Positions 44,525 through 55,400 of a stretch of 64,000 bases of DNA are shown one piece after another. Numbering within the stretch: position 1 is the first letter of the stretch; the number at the start of each line of letters is the position of its first letter. This stretch comes from UBA2970 sp965221075 (GTDB lineage Bacteria > Verrucomicrobiota > Verrucomicrobiia > Limisphaerales > AAA164-E04). The notes beneath the pieces are model-generated. The model was not told the origin of the DNA and made no database searches. It saw nothing but the letters and a program-made list of their open reading frames with translations. The position numbers were made by a program, and so were the translations under genes. Where the stretch lies: the NCBI GenBank assembly GCA_965221075.1, contig OZ244865.1:2480001-2544000 (forward strand), in the 5' to 3' direction.

Positions 44525-45466
44525 TCAGGCCATGGGAGCTGCCAGTTCGGCCCGAACACGCCTCAGGAGGTTGATGGTCTTGTCGATGCCGGCCTCCTCG
44601 GAGTCGTTGCGCCCTTCGTACTCGACGCCCACATAGCCCCGGTAGCCGGCATCCAGAACGATCTTCATCATCCGGCGGTAGTCGGTCCGGATCTCGTTGC
44701 CCTGCTCGTCGAAGTCGTGGGACTTGGCGCTTACCGCCTTGGCGTAGGGCATGAGCTCCGCTACCCCCTGGTAGCGGTCGTACCACTCGTCCCCCTGGAT
44801 GCGGAAGTTGCCGAAGTCGGGGAGGGTGCCGCAGTTGGGCATCCCCACCATATCCATCACCCCGGCCAGCCACTTGCCGTTCGACGAGAGCCCTCCGTGG
44901 TTTTCGACGATCACGTTCATGTCGTAGCCCTTGGCGAAGGTCGAGAGGCGCCTCAGGCCGTCGGCGGCCCGCTCCATCTGCTCACCTGGAGAGCCTGCGT
45001 TGCCAGTGGCGGCGTTGACCCGGATGGAATGGCACCCCAGGGCACGGGCGGCCTCCACCCACTTGAAGTGGTTCTGGACCGCCTGAGAGCGGGCAGCGTC
45101 CGACGAGTCTCCCAGGTTCCCCTCCCCGTCTATCATGATGAGCAGGCTCTTGACTCCCTCGCCGTCGGCGCGGGTCCTCATCTCGGACAGGTAGGCGGTA
45201 TCCTCCGCCTTGTCCTTGAAGAACTGGTTGACGTACTCCACCCCATCGAGCCCGAAGCGCTGACGGGCGACGATGGCGAAGTCCAGATGGTCCATCTCCC
45301 CGCCGAACAGGGACCTGTTGAAGGACCACTCGGCCAGCGAGATCCGGAAGCTGGGGGCGTCCCTCCTGCTCGCAATGCAGCCGCTGCCCAGCCCCGCCAG
45401 GGCCCCCCAGGCAGCCGTCGCCTTTAGGAAGGAGCGGCGGTCAATGGTGTTCTGGTTCATCTGCAT
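44525..45466 (-). CDS. Sugar phosphate isomerase/epimerase-like TIM barrel, Tat signal
   Basis: The 313-residue product belongs to the xylose-isomerase-like TIM-barrel family (AP_endonuc_2). It begins with a twin-arginine signal (IDRRSFLKATAAWGALAGLGSGC); the cysteine suggests a Tat-exported lipoprotein. Barrel elements include 'SFRISLAEWSFNRSLF', 'VIVENHGGLSSNG', 'LPDFGNF' and 'GYVGVEYEGRN', with Glu/Asp/His residues that bind metal in relatives. The ATG at 45464-45466 lies 26 nt inside the symporter gene, implying coupling. Epimerisation or isomerisation of an imported sugar is the likely job. Confidence 0.88.
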   Translation of the reverse strand: MQMNQNTIDRRSFLKATAAWGALAGLGSGCIASRRDAPSFRISLAEWSFNRSLFGGEMDHLDFAIVARQRFGLDGVEYVNQFFKDKAEDTAYLSEMRTRADGEGVKSLLIMIDGEGNLGDSSDAARSQAVQNHFKWVEAARALGCHSIRVNAATGNAGSPGEQMERAADGLRRLSTFAKGYDMNVIVENHGGLSSNGKWLAGVMDMVGMPNCGTLPDFGNFRIQGDEWYDRYQGVAELMPYAKAVSAKSHDFDEQGNEIRTDYRRMMKIVLDAGYRGYVGVEYEGRNDSEEAGIDKTINLLRRVRAELAAPMA

Positions 45467-47153
45467 TCGCTTGGCTGCTCGAGTCCGACTGGCCGCCGGC
45501 TTCCCGTTCCTGGGGCTGGCGGAAGAATACCAGGAAGAGCGCCATGACCACGCCGGACATGATGGCAGGAACTGTCCAGATTCCCTGCCAGTTCCTGCCC
45601 AGGAGGTCCTCCCGCCACAGCCCCTTGATCTCGGTCCAGTCCTGCAGGAGTCCCAGGAGGTACTCCCGGTCGTACGTCTCGGCCGTCCCGTCCTGCAAGC
45701 GCTGGGCTCGGCCTTCCAGGTAGTTCCTGGTGCCCTGGTGATCCCCCACCCATCCGCGATCCTCGTCGTCGAGGAGCTCCTGCAGCCCGTCCACACCCTT
45801 ATCGAGATGGGGCTCCAGGTACTCGGCCATCCCTTCGGCGTCCAGCTCCAGTTCGCTCTGCAACAAGTCCTGCTCCAAGCCATCAAGATCCCTGGCCTCG
45901 ATCCGCTTCCCGGCCTGGGAGTCGATGTTCTCCAGGATTTCGGAGTATTCATCCCAGCTTTCGGGACCGGATTCCCCGTAGGCGAGGGCGATGACGCCCT
46001 CGATATGCTTCAGCTCCTCGCTGCGCTCCTTGTAGGCTTCGCCGGCATCTACCGAAACCTGGGGCGTGAAATGCTTTTCCACCATGCCGCACAGCTGGAA
46101 TCCAATGAACATCCCCAGGCCCAGGGTGAAGAGGGCCACCATGCCCTGGGCCTGGCCCCGTATCGCCTTGGGGGCCACCTTGTCGGTGTAGATCTGCCCC
46201 GTCACGAAGAAGAAGTCGTAGCAGATTCCGTGGAGCAGGATGCCTCCGATGACCATCCAGGCGACAGCATCGGGAGCCCCCAAGGCAAAGAGAACGTAGC
46301 GGAGGGTCCATGCCAGCATGCCCACCGCCAGCATCCACTTGACACCCAGCCGGACGAATAGAAACGGCAGAACCAGCATGAAGAGGATCTCGGTCGCCTG
46401 CCCCAGGGTGGTCAGATCGGCCTCCATGCGCCCCATGTCCAGGAACCGGCCGATCAGCTGGTAGTAGAAGGCCAGGGGGATGCAGATCAGGACCGAAGCG
46501 ACGATGAACGCCAGGTAGGACCGGTCCTTGAACAGAACCAGAGCGTCCATCCCCAGGAGCCGCCCAATGGTCTTTTCCTCCTCCTTGAGAAGCGAGGGCG
46601 GCGTGTTGGGAAGGCTGAGGCAGTAGATGCCCAGGAACAGGGCGGATCCGGCCGTCAGCCAGAACATTCCGAGATTGGCTCCCCATCCGGCCCGGACAAC
46701 CATGAAGACCGAAGCAATCCACCCGATTGTTCCCAGCACCCGGACCAGGGGGAACTGCCTCCCTGAATCGGTCATGTTGCGCATGCACAGGGTGTTGGCC
46801 AGGGCCAGGGTGGGATAGTAGGTGAGCATGTAGAGCAGCAGCACGCAGATGATGGCTACTGGATTAGGTTCCTGTACCGACATCAGGAAGATGGCCAGGA
46901 GCATGATGGCGGCCCCGAGAATGTGCAGAGCCCCCAGCACGATCTGCACCGGAAAGAACCGGTCTGCCAGCATGCCCACGAACAGCGGGGCGAGGATCGC
47001 GGCGATGGGCCCGGTGGAGTAGAACATCCCGATCTGGGTCCCGTCGAAACCAATGGGATCCAGGAAGTTGGGAGCGGTGACGTACCAGGATCCCCAGACG
47101 AAGAACTGGATGAACATCAGGGCCTGGAGCTGGACTAGGAGCCTGGGATTCAT
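45441..47153 (-). CDS. NupG-type nucleoside/sugar:H+ symporter with large loop insertion
   Basis: The 570-residue MFS protein resembles the Nuc_H_symport family. It starts with 'QLQALMFIQFFVWGSWYVTAPNFL', and about 12 membrane helices are visible. The family is usually near 420 residues. The extra length is an acidic, helix-rich, probably coiled segment of about 150 residues (roughly 375-525) between the last two helices. In PVC bacteria such transporters often sit beside Tat-exported isomerases or oxidoreductases, as here, and are thought to take up sugars or derivatives. Its 3' end overlaps the isomerase gene. Confidence 0.88.
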   Translation of the reverse strand: MNPRLLVQLQALMFIQFFVWGSWYVTAPNFLDPIGFDGTQIGMFYSTGPIAAILAPLFVGMLADRFFPVQIVLGALHILGAAIMLLAIFLMSVQEPNPVAIICVLLLYMLTYYPTLALANTLCMRNMTDSGRQFPLVRVLGTIGWIASVFMVVRAGWGANLGMFWLTAGSALFLGIYCLSLPNTPPSLLKEEEKTIGRLLGMDALVLFKDRSYLAFIVASVLICIPLAFYYQLIGRFLDMGRMEADLTTLGQATEILFMLVLPFLFVRLGVKWMLAVGMLAWTLRYVLFALGAPDAVAWMVIGGILLHGICYDFFFVTGQIYTDKVAPKAIRGQAQGMVALFTLGLGMFIGFQLCGMVEKHFTPQVSVDAGEAYKERSEELKHIEGVIALAYGESGPESWDEYSEILENIDSQAGKRIEARDLDGLEQDLLQSELELDAEGMAEYLEPHLDKGVDGLQELLDDEDRGWVGDHQGTRNYLEGRAQRLQDGTAETYDREYLLGLLQDWTEIKGLWREDLLGRNWQGIWTVPAIMSGVVMALFLVFFRQPQEREAGGQSDSSSQANADEPEHH

Positions 47154-47249
47154 CTTGTCGCAGGGGGGGTACGGATCACTGGCGCCGGCCAGAGGCCTTG
47201 TCTCCGGGAACTGGGCCCGAAGCTAGCATGGGGACGGGCCCGGGACAAT

Positions 47250-47657
47250 TCACCAGTAGGGATGCCATCCCATCCGGTAGCGGAACAGGGGATAGGGCCC
47301 GTGCCAGTAGTAGGGATGCACGTAGACTCTCTGCACCGCCATGCTGGTCGAGAGCATGTAGTCCACCACCTGGCGGCTCACTCCGGACTCCAGCAGGCTC
47401 TCCACCTGGGAGGAGTCGAGCTGGTAGACCGCCCTGCGCCTTCCGAGGTAGTCGAGCACTACGGGATCTGGCACCTGCTTCTCGGCCAGGTAGGCGATGT
47501 CGGACACGTCCAGGGGCAGCCGGCTCTGCATCTTGGCGGTCAGGACCGGATCCACTCCATGGGCCGACTCGAGGTAGGAGTAGTCCACCCGGGAGGAAGG
47601 CGTCACGCACCCGGCCAGGAGCAGCGGGAGCAGCAGCCATCGAAGGTAGCGCCTCAT
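47250..47657 (-). CDS. Small outer- or inner-membrane lipoprotein
   Basis: The 135-residue product has a lipoprotein signal with lipobox LLAGC near residue 17. The mature part is a helical domain ('LDVSDIAYLAEKQVPDPVVLDYLGRRRAVYQLDSSQVESLLESGVSRQVVDYML') and an aromatic His/Tyr/Trp-rich tail (HPYYWHGPYPLFRYRMGWHPYW). The helical part looks like short repeats that sense or bind partners. The ATG at 47655-47657 is fixed by the lipobox. No family name is known to me. Confidence 0.8.
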   Translation of the reverse strand: MRRYLRWLLLPLLLAGCVTPSSRVDYSYLESAHGVDPVLTAKMQSRLPLDVSDIAYLAEKQVPDPVVLDYLGRRRAVYQLDSSQVESLLESGVSRQVVDYMLSTSMAVQRVYVHPYYWHGPYPLFRYRMGWHPYW

Positions 47658-47869
47658 GCGGGCTTCCAGCCTACGGGACGCTCGGCGGCGTGGCAAGAAT
47701 CTCCCGCTCCATGGACACGGCCGGAACCTTCCCTCCAGGATGCGGCAGCCCTCATGCGGAGCGGACACGAGCGGCGGACCGCCATCGGGCCTGCCGAGCC
47801 CCTGGAGCGGGGAGATTCTCCGTAGCGCCGAACCGGATCCTGATCCCCCCGTCGGCGGGCCTCCTGTGT

Positions 47870-47898
47870 TTGACACCCGAGGCGCCGGTTTCTAGACT
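47870..47898 (+). promoter_or_regulatory. Predicted promoter of the RND efflux operon
   Basis: TTGACA at 47870-47875, a 17-nt spacer, then TAGACT at 47893-47898. This is the best match to the window's promoter pattern; the start codon is 64 nt downstream. Confidence 0.65.
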
Positions 47899-47962
47899 CC
47901 CGTCCCCGGCCGGAATCCCCCTGGAACGCCGTCCGCCCGATCCCGTCATCGACGCCTCCTGC

Positions 47963-49027
47963 ATGAATTCCGCCCTCCGGCTCCTTCTCGCGGCCGTCTA
48001 TGCCGCCCTGGGAACCGGATGCTCCTTCCAGTTCGGAAAGTCCGGCGAGGACGAAAAGAAGGAGCCCCGCGCGGTGCCGGTTGAGACAATCCGGATCGCA
48101 CTCGGCCCCATCGAGCGGATCATCGAGGCCACCAGCTCCCTGGAGGCCGAGCAGGAGGTGCGGGTGATCTCCCGGTCGGCCAACCGGGTGGTCCGGCTGC
48201 TGGCCGAGGAAGGGGACTTGGTGGACAAGAGCCAGCTGCTGGTCCAGCTGGAGGACGATGTGCAGACCACCGCGCTGGCCCGGGCCGAGAACCAGCTGGC
48301 CAAGGCGCGGGAGGAGTTCGACCGCCAGGAGAGCCTCTACCGGCAGGACCTGATCAGCCTGCAGGCCTACCAGGATCTCAGGTACGATCTCAGGGGCCTG
48401 GAGCTCTCGGTGGAGGACGCCCGGCGGGAGCTGGGCTACACCCGGATCGAGGCTCCCATCGGAGGCTCGGTGGTCCGGCGCATGGTGAAGCTGGGCGACG
48501 AGGTCTCCATGGGCCAGCACCTCTTCGACATAACCGACTTCGGCTCCATCGTCGCCCGCCTCTACATCCCGGAGCGGGAGCTGGAAATCCTGGAGGTGGG
48601 CCAGGAGGCGAGGGTCACGGCCACCGCATTCCCGGGACGGACCTTCCCGGCCCATGTGCTGCGCATCTCCCCCATCGTCGAGGCGGGATCGGGCATGGTG
48701 CGGGTGACCATCGCCTTCGGCGACATCGGCCCCCTGCGCCCGGGCATGTCCGTCGTGGCCGGCATCGTGGTAGACACGCGGGCCGAGGCGGTCCTGGTCC
48801 CCAAGCAGGCCCTGACCTACGACGGGGAGAGCCAGTTCCTTTTCCGAGTCCGCGACGACGACACGGTGGAGAGGCTGGAGCTGGATCCGGGCCTGGAGAA
48901 CTCCCTGGTGATCGAGGCGCTCTCGGAGATCGGGGAGGGAGACACCATCGTGCTGGCGGGCCAGGCCGGCCTCAAGGACGGAGCCAAGGTCCGCCGGGTC
49001 GAGCCGGAAGGAACCGATCAGGGCTGA
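47963..49027 (+). CDS. RND efflux periplasmic adaptor (membrane fusion protein)
   Basis: The 354-residue HlyD/AcrA-type adaptor links an RND pump to an outer-membrane channel. It has a signal with a loose lipobox (ALGTGC), a barrel-sandwich lipoyl part ('EQEVRVISRSANRVVRLLAEEGDLVDKSQLLVQLEDD'), a helical hairpin ('ALARAENQLAKAREEFDRQESLYRQDLISLQAYQDL'), and beta-barrel and membrane-proximal regions ('ARLYIPERELEILEVGQEARVT'). The ATG at 47963 is chosen because the signal starts there. It heads an operon with two RND genes; no outer-membrane factor is present. Confidence 0.92.
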   Translation: MNSALRLLLAAVYAALGTGCSFQFGKSGEDEKKEPRAVPVETIRIALGPIERIIEATSSLEAEQEVRVISRSANRVVRLLAEEGDLVDKSQLLVQLEDDVQTTALARAENQLAKAREEFDRQESLYRQDLISLQAYQDLRYDLRGLELSVEDARRELGYTRIEAPIGGSVVRRMVKLGDEVSMGQHLFDITDFGSIVARLYIPERELEILEVGQEARVTATAFPGRTFPAHVLRISPIVEAGSGMVRVTIAFGDIGPLRPGMSVVAGIVVDTRAEAVLVPKQALTYDGESQFLFRVRDDDTVERLELDPGLENSLVIEALSEIGEGDTIVLAGQAGLKDGAKVRRVEPEGTDQG

Positions 49028-49049
49028 TCCAGCGCAGTCCCGGCCTCCC

Positions 49050-52000
49050 TTGGACCCTCCCCCCGACAGCCAGAACGCCAGGGGCAGCTTCCTGGTGGAT
49101 CGCCCGGTGGCCATCCTGATGGTGTTCATCGCCCTGCTGGTCTTCGGCTACTTCTCCTTCTTCCGGCTTCCGGTCACTCTGATGCCGGAGCTCAACTACC
49201 CCACCCTGACGGTGCGCACCGAGTATCCCGGCGCGGCTCCCGAGGAGGTGGAGAACGAGATCAGCCGTCCGATCGAGGAGATCCTCGGCGTGATCAACGG
49301 CCTCAACCGCATCAGCAGCGTGAGCCGATCGGGGGTGAGCGACATCACCCTGGAGTTCGTCTGGGGGACTGACATGGACGAGGCCAACCAGGACACCCTG
49401 GAGAGGCTGGACCAGATCTTCCTGCCTGCCGAGGCCGAGCGCCCGCTGATCCTCCGCTTCGATCCCTCCCTGGATCCGATGATGGAGCTGAGCCTCTCGG
49501 GCAGCGGCCCCGAATTCGAGGGCGCCTCGGGCCTGCGCCGCCTGCGGCGCATCGCCGACCTGCAGATCAAGCGGGAGCTGGAGCGGCTCCCCGGGGTGGC
49601 CGCGGTCCGGGTGCGTGGAGGCCTGGAGGAGGAGATCCACGTCCGGGTGAGCGAGAAGGCCCTGCAGCGCACCGCCATCCCGGTGCAGACGGTGGTCGAC
49701 CGGATCCGCCAGGAGAACATCAACGTGGCCGGAGGCACGGTCAACGAGGGCAACACCGAGTACATGGTGCGCACCCTCAACGAGTACACCAGCGTCGGCC
49801 AGATAGCGGAGACCGTCCTGAAGCGCACCGGGACCGGCGAGATCCGGGTCGGGGACGTCGCCGAGGTGGTCCGATCCCACCGGGACCGGGAGCTGATCAC
49901 CCGTACCGACGGAAACGAGAGCGTCCAGCTCGACGTCTACAAGGAGGCCGAGTCCAACATCGTCTCGGTGGCCAGTGCGGTCCGGGACCGGATCGGGGAG
50001 GCCGGAGACCCGGGCCGGGCCGGAGCCCCGGACTTCCTGCGCAGGAGCCGGCTGGCCCCGCAGCTGCTGCGCGAGGAGAACGTCCTGCTGAAGGTGGTCG
50101 CCGACCGCTCGGTCTTCATCCAGAGCAGCATCGAGGAGGTGCGCAACACCGCGATCCTGGGGGGGATCATGGCGGTGGGCGTCCTGTTCCTGTTCCTCAA
50201 GAGCCCGATGGCCACCCTGATCGCGGGACTGAGCATCCCCATGTCACTGTTCATCACCTTCGCTCCGCTCAACGTCCTGGGAGTCAGCCTCAACATCATG
50301 TCCCTGGGGGGCCTGGCCCTGGGAGTGGGGATGCTGGTCGATTCCTCCATCGTGGCGCTGGAGTCGATCTTCCGGTGCTACTCCGAGGGGGATTCCAAGC
50401 GGCAGGCCGCGGTGCGGGGCATCAGGGAGGTGAGGGGCGCGGTGACCGCCTCCACCCTCACCTCGATCGCGGTCTTCCTGCCCATGGTCTTCGTCGAGGG
50501 CATCGCCGGCCAGGCCTTCGGGGACCTGGGCATGGCGGTGGTGATCTCGCTGCTGGCCTCGCTGGGGGTGGCCCTCTTCTTCATCCCGATGCTGGCCAGC
50601 AGGGAGAAGCCCCGCTTCCAGGAAGGGTCCGGGACGGGAGGGAAGGGCTCCGGCCTGCAGAGCCTGGCCCTCTACCGGAGGGACGCGGCCGGCTGCAGGA
50701 AGGGCTGGCGCATGGCTCTCCTGCCCTACCTCTGGGCCCGCCTGCCCGTCGCACTGGCCCTGGAGCTGGCGGGCCGCCTGGCGGGATGGACCCTGGGCCT
50801 GGTCCTGGCCCTGGCCGCACGGGCCGTCCTTCCGGCCCTCAAGCGGGGCTCCGGCCTCCTCTTCGCCCTGCCCTCCCGCTTCATGGCGGCCTTCCTGGTC
50901 TGGATCCACCGGGTCTATCCCCGGATCCTCGGACAGACCCTCTCCCATCCGGTCCCGACCCTGCTCTTCCTGATCCTCTCCCTGTGGGCCACCTGGTGGA
51001 TCGGGCGCGGCCTGGGCACCGAGCTCCTTCCCGAAGTGCACCAGGGGGAGTTCACGGTGGAGGCCAGCCTCCCCATCGGCACGCCGCTGGAGGAGACCCA
51101 GCGCATCCTGGGCCGGATCGAGGAGTCCCTCCTGGCCGACAGGGAGTCCATCGCCGCGGTCCTGGTCAGCTACGGCTACGACGCGACCAACATCAAGCGA
51201 TCGGACGAAGGGGAGCACACGGCCCGCTTCAAGATCCTGCTCGAGCCCGCCGAGGGGCTCTTCTCGGGAGGCCTCCTCCCGGGCCGCTCGACCCGGGAGA
51301 GGGAGGAGCGGGTCCTGGAGCGCATCCGCCGCCTCCTGGACGACATCCCGGGGATCGACGTTCGGGCCGGCCGCCCGGTGCTGTTCAGCTCCAACAAGCC
51401 GGTGGTGGTGGAGATACGGGGGGACGATCTGAGGCAGCTGCGGAGGATGGCCCAGGAGGCGGAGGCCCTCCTGAAGGACCTGCCCGAGCTGGCCGACGTG
51501 GAGACCACCCTGCGCCAGGGGGCTCCCGAGATCAGCATCCTCTACGACCGCCGGAAGCTGATGCGCAACGGCCTGGGCATCGGGGCGGTGGCCGACCAGG
51601 TCAGGACCCTGGTCAAGGGCAGGGAGGCCACCCGCTACAACCAGATCGACCGGCGCATCCCCATCGTGGTGCAGCTGGACGAAGCCGACCGGAGGGAGCT
51701 GGACCAGATCCGGGGCCTGACCCTCAATCCCCAGAGCGAGCGGCCGGTCCCCCTGCGGGCGGTCGCCGAGGTGCGCATGGACGAGGGGCCCAGCGAGATC
51801 CGCAGGGTGGACGGCAACCGGGTGGCACTGGTGCAGGCCGGCCTGGGAGAGGCCAGCCTGGGCGAGGCGGCCGCCCGCATCCAGGCCGAGCTGGACGGCC
51901 GGCTCGACTGGCCGGTGGACATGTCCTACTCCCTGGCCGGCCAGAACCTGGAGTGGCAGCGCAGCCGGGCCAGCCTCTTCCTGGCGCTCGGGTTGAGCGT

Positions 52001-52493
52001 CTTCCTGGTCTATGTCATCATGGCCTCCCAGTTCGAGTCGCTGGTGCAGCCCCTGATCATCATGGGATCGGTGCCGCTGGCCTTCCTGGGCTCGGTCCTG
52101 GGCCTGGCCCTCATGGGCATCAGCATCTCCATCGTGGTGTTCCTGGGATGGATCCTTCTGATCGGGATCGTGGTCAACAACGCCATCGTCCTGGTGGACT
52201 ACGCCAACATACTGCAGAGGCGGGGCCTCTCCCCGCAGGAGGCCGTCGAGCGGGCCTGCAGCGTCCGGCTCCGGCCGGTGCTGATGACCGCCGCCACCAC
52301 CATCCTGGGCCTCCTGCCCATGGCCCTGGGCTGGGGTGACGGGGCCGAGATCCGCACCCCGATGGCCATCGCGGTGATCTTCGGGCTGGCCAGCTCCACC
52401 GCCCTCACCCTGCTGGTGATCCCCTCGCTCTACCTGATGGCCGCCCGGCTCGCCTCGGTCATCCTGGGGCCCGCCGGGCCGGACCGGCGATGA
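49050..52493 (+). CDS. RND multidrug efflux transporter (first of two)
   Basis: The 1147-residue HAE1-type inner-membrane pump has the usual two halves of helices and porter loops. The N terminus 'FLVDRPVAILMVFIALLVFGYFSFFRLPVTLMPELNYP' is typical. The proton-relay aspartate is in TM4 'GMLVDSSIVALES'. It is about 100 residues longer than usual because of an extra, partly hydrophobic segment near residues 525-620 ('WARLPVALALELAGRLAGWTLGLVLALAARAVLPAL'), between the two repeats. The TTG at 49050 is the likely start. Its stop overlaps the second pump's ATG (ATGA). Confidence 0.92.
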   Translation: MDPPPDSQNARGSFLVDRPVAILMVFIALLVFGYFSFFRLPVTLMPELNYPTLTVRTEYPGAAPEEVENEISRPIEEILGVINGLNRISSVSRSGVSDITLEFVWGTDMDEANQDTLERLDQIFLPAEAERPLILRFDPSLDPMMELSLSGSGPEFEGASGLRRLRRIADLQIKRELERLPGVAAVRVRGGLEEEIHVRVSEKALQRTAIPVQTVVDRIRQENINVAGGTVNEGNTEYMVRTLNEYTSVGQIAETVLKRTGTGEIRVGDVAEVVRSHRDRELITRTDGNESVQLDVYKEAESNIVSVASAVRDRIGEAGDPGRAGAPDFLRRSRLAPQLLREENVLLKVVADRSVFIQSSIEEVRNTAILGGIMAVGVLFLFLKSPMATLIAGLSIPMSLFITFAPLNVLGVSLNIMSLGGLALGVGMLVDSSIVALESIFRCYSEGDSKRQAAVRGIREVRGAVTASTLTSIAVFLPMVFVEGIAGQAFGDLGMAVVISLLASLGVALFFIPMLASREKPRFQEGSGTGGKGSGLQSLALYRRDAAGCRKGWRMALLPYLWARLPVALALELAGRLAGWTLGLVLALAARAVLPALKRGSGLLFALPSRFMAAFLVWIHRVYPRILGQTLSHPVPTLLFLILSLWATWWIGRGLGTELLPEVHQGEFTVEASLPIGTPLEETQRILGRIEESLLADRESIAAVLVSYGYDATNIKRSDEGEHTARFKILLEPAEGLFSGGLLPGRSTREREERVLERIRRLLDDIPGIDVRAGRPVLFSSNKPVVVEIRGDDLRQLRRMAQEAEALLKDLPELADVETTLRQGAPEISILYDRRKLMRNGLGIGAVADQVRTLVKGREATRYNQIDRRIPIVVQLDEADRRELDQIRGLTLNPQSERPVPLRAVAEVRMDEGPSEIRRVDGNRVALVQAGLGEASLGEAAARIQAELDGRLDWPVDMSYSLAGQNLEWQRSRASLFLALGLSVFLVYVIMASQFESLVQPLIIMGSVPLAFLGSVLGLALMGISISIVVFLGWILLIGIVVNNAIVLVDYANILQRRGLSPQEAVERACSVRLRPVLMTAATTILGLLPMALGWGDGAEIRTPMAIAVIFGLASSTALTLLVIPSLYLMAARLASVILGPAGPDRR

Positions 52494-55400
52494 AGGAGCG
52501 GGAGTCGATCGCCGGGAGGCTGGCCGCCTTCTCGCTGGAGCGGCGGATCACCATCCTGGTGCTCCTGCTCACCATCCTGGTGGGCGGCTTCATCGCCATC
52601 GAGGGCATTCCCCGCGAGCTCTTCCCCCGGGGCTACGAGAGCAAGTTCCTCAGGGTCCAGGTGCCCTGGCCCAACGCCCCGGCCGAGGAGGTGCTGGAGA
52701 AGATCACCCTCCCGCTGGAGGAGGAGCTCTCCACCGTCAAGGGCCTGGTCCACCTCAACACCTTCTCCTCCCAGAGCAGCTCCAGCGCCTTCCTCCAGTT
52801 CAAGCGGGGGGTGGACGTGGACGTGGCCTACCGGGAGGTCAGGGACCGGGTGGAGCGGGCCCGCCTCCAGTTCCCCGAGGACGTCGAGCAGGCTCTGGTC
52901 CTGCGCGACGATCCGGACGACTTCCCGGTGGCGATGCTGGGCCTGGCCATCGATCCCTCCATAAACGATCCCTACAGCCTGGTGGAGAAGAAGGTGATGC
53001 GCCGCATCAAGCGCCTGGACGGGGTGGCCAGCGTCCGGGCCGACGGGGTGGCCCAGAAGGAGATCCTGATCGAGATCGACAAGCGCCGGGCCGACGCCCA
53101 CCGGCTCAACATCTACCAGATGGCGCAGGATCTCGACCGGGACAACTTCACCATGGCCAGCGGCCACGTGGAGCAGGGGGGCAGGAAGTTCCTGCTTCGC
53201 TCCCTGGCCACCTACGCCACCGTCGACGAGATCCGGAACCGCCCCATCTCCGAGGACCTCCGGCTCGGGGACGTCGCCGACATCAGGTACGAGGAGCCCG
53301 AGAGGAAGTTCTCGGTCCGGGTCAACGGCAGGCCGGCCGTGGCGGTGATCATCTTCAAGGAGGGGGAGGCCAACACGGTGGATCTGGGAGAGAGGATCGA
53401 GGCCGAGGTCGAGGCCATGAGGTCCGATCCGGTCTACGAGGGCGTCCAGATGGAGCTGTTCTTCAACCAGGGCCGGATCATCCAGTCCCAGATCGGCAAC
53501 CTGGCCCAGGGAGGGAGGATCGGCGGGCTCTTCGCCATCCTCATCCTCTACCTGTTCCTCAAGCGGATGCGCATGACCCTGGTGGTCTCGGCCTCCATCC
53601 CGCTCAGCCTGCTCGTCGCCCTGCTGACCATGTACTTCGCCGGCGAGTCGCTCAACATGATCACCATCCTGGGCCTGGTGATCTGCGTGGGCCTCCTGGT
53701 GGACAACTCGATCGTGGTCTCCGAGAACATCTACCGGCGCGCCCAGGACGGGGAGCCGCTGCGGACCGCCTGCGTGCGGGGAGCGGGCGAGATCGCTCTG
53801 GCCATCTCCATGGCCACCCTCACCACGGTGATCGTCTTCCTGCCGGTGGCCCTGGTGGAGGGCGAGGGGCAGTTCTTCCTGATGCGCCTGGCCATGCCCA
53901 TCTCGGTCTCCCTGCTGGCCTCGCTGGGAGTGGCCCTGGTCTTCATCCCGCTGGGAGCCTACCTCACCAGGGGCCCCAGATCCCGGGAGTCGCTCTCCCC
54001 CCTGCAGCGGGTCCCGGACTGGATCTACCGGCGCACCTTCGTCCCGCTGGGCCGGGCCTACGAACGGATGCTGGCCTTCTCGCTGCGGCGCCGCCTGGAC
54101 GTCTTCCTGGCGATCGTGGTCCTCTTCGGAGCGACCTTCGGGGCGGTGGCTCCCCGGCTCAAGGTGGTCCCCAACCAGGAGGAGGACCAGCAGTACTTCC
54201 AGATCGGGGTCGAGATGCCCGAGGACTCCAACTTCGAGCAGACCCGCGCCTTCTTCTCCCGCCTGGAGGAGGTGATGGAGGCGAAGAAGGAGGAGCTGGA
54301 TCTGGAGGGCTACCTGCTGATGAACTTCAAGCGGGGCGGGCGCATCGACGGCTGGCTCAAGCCCGAGAAGGACTACGACCTGAAGGCCAAGGAGATGATG
54401 AAGATGGTCATCGACGCCTTCCCCGAGAAGCCCGGGGTCGAGTACCAGACCGGCCGGGAGAGCCAGATCGAGGAGGCCAGGGGCAAGGAGGCCTACGTCC
54501 TCCGGCTGGAGGGGGAGGACGCCGGGCAGCTGAGCGATCTGGCCGAGGCCCTGGAGAGGCCCCTCCTGGCGGTGCCCGGGGTGCTGGGGGTGCGCACCGG
54601 GCGCGAGAGGCCCCCCAACGAGCTGGCCCTGGTGGTGGACCGGGAGCGATCCAGCACCGGAAACGTCAACCCGGAGTACATCTCCGGGGTGGTGGGCTAC
54701 GCCCTGAGGGGCCGGAGGCTCTCCCGCTTCAGCTACCAGGGCCGCGAGATTCCGGTCACCGTCCGGTACCAGGAGGAGGACCGGGAGGATCTCGACGCCC
54801 TCTCCAACTTCCAGGTCCCCTCCATGGACGGGAGGGTCTTCCCCCTCTCCTCCCTGACCTCGGTGGAGAAGACGCAGGTCTCCCAGGGCATCTTCCGGCG
54901 CGACAAGAAGACCTCCCACAGCATCACCCTGGATCTGGAGGAGGAGGGCGCCGCCGAGACCCGGGAGACGCTCGACGCCCTCAAGGGGGCGATGGATCTG
55001 CCCGAGGGCGTCTCCTTCGGGGGGCAGGGCTCCTTCGCCGAGCTGCAGAGCGAGATCCAGAGCCTGACCTTCGCGGGGATCCTCTCCATCCTCTTCATCT
55101 ACCTGCTGATGGGCTTCCTCTTCGAGAGCTTCATCCTTCCCCTCTCGATCATCCTCACCATTCCCCTGGCCGGAACCGGGATGGTGTGGATCCACTACCT
55201 GTTCGGCTACGACATCGACACCCTGGGATTCGTGGGAGCCATCCTGCTCATCGGGGTGGTGGTCAACAACGGCATCGTGCTGATCGACTACGTCCGCCGC
55301 CTGCGCCGCAGCGGGATGGAGCGCGGCCTGGCGCTGGCCGAGGCCGCCCGCCGCCGCTTCCGCCCCATCGTGATGACCGCGATGACCACCATCATCGGGA

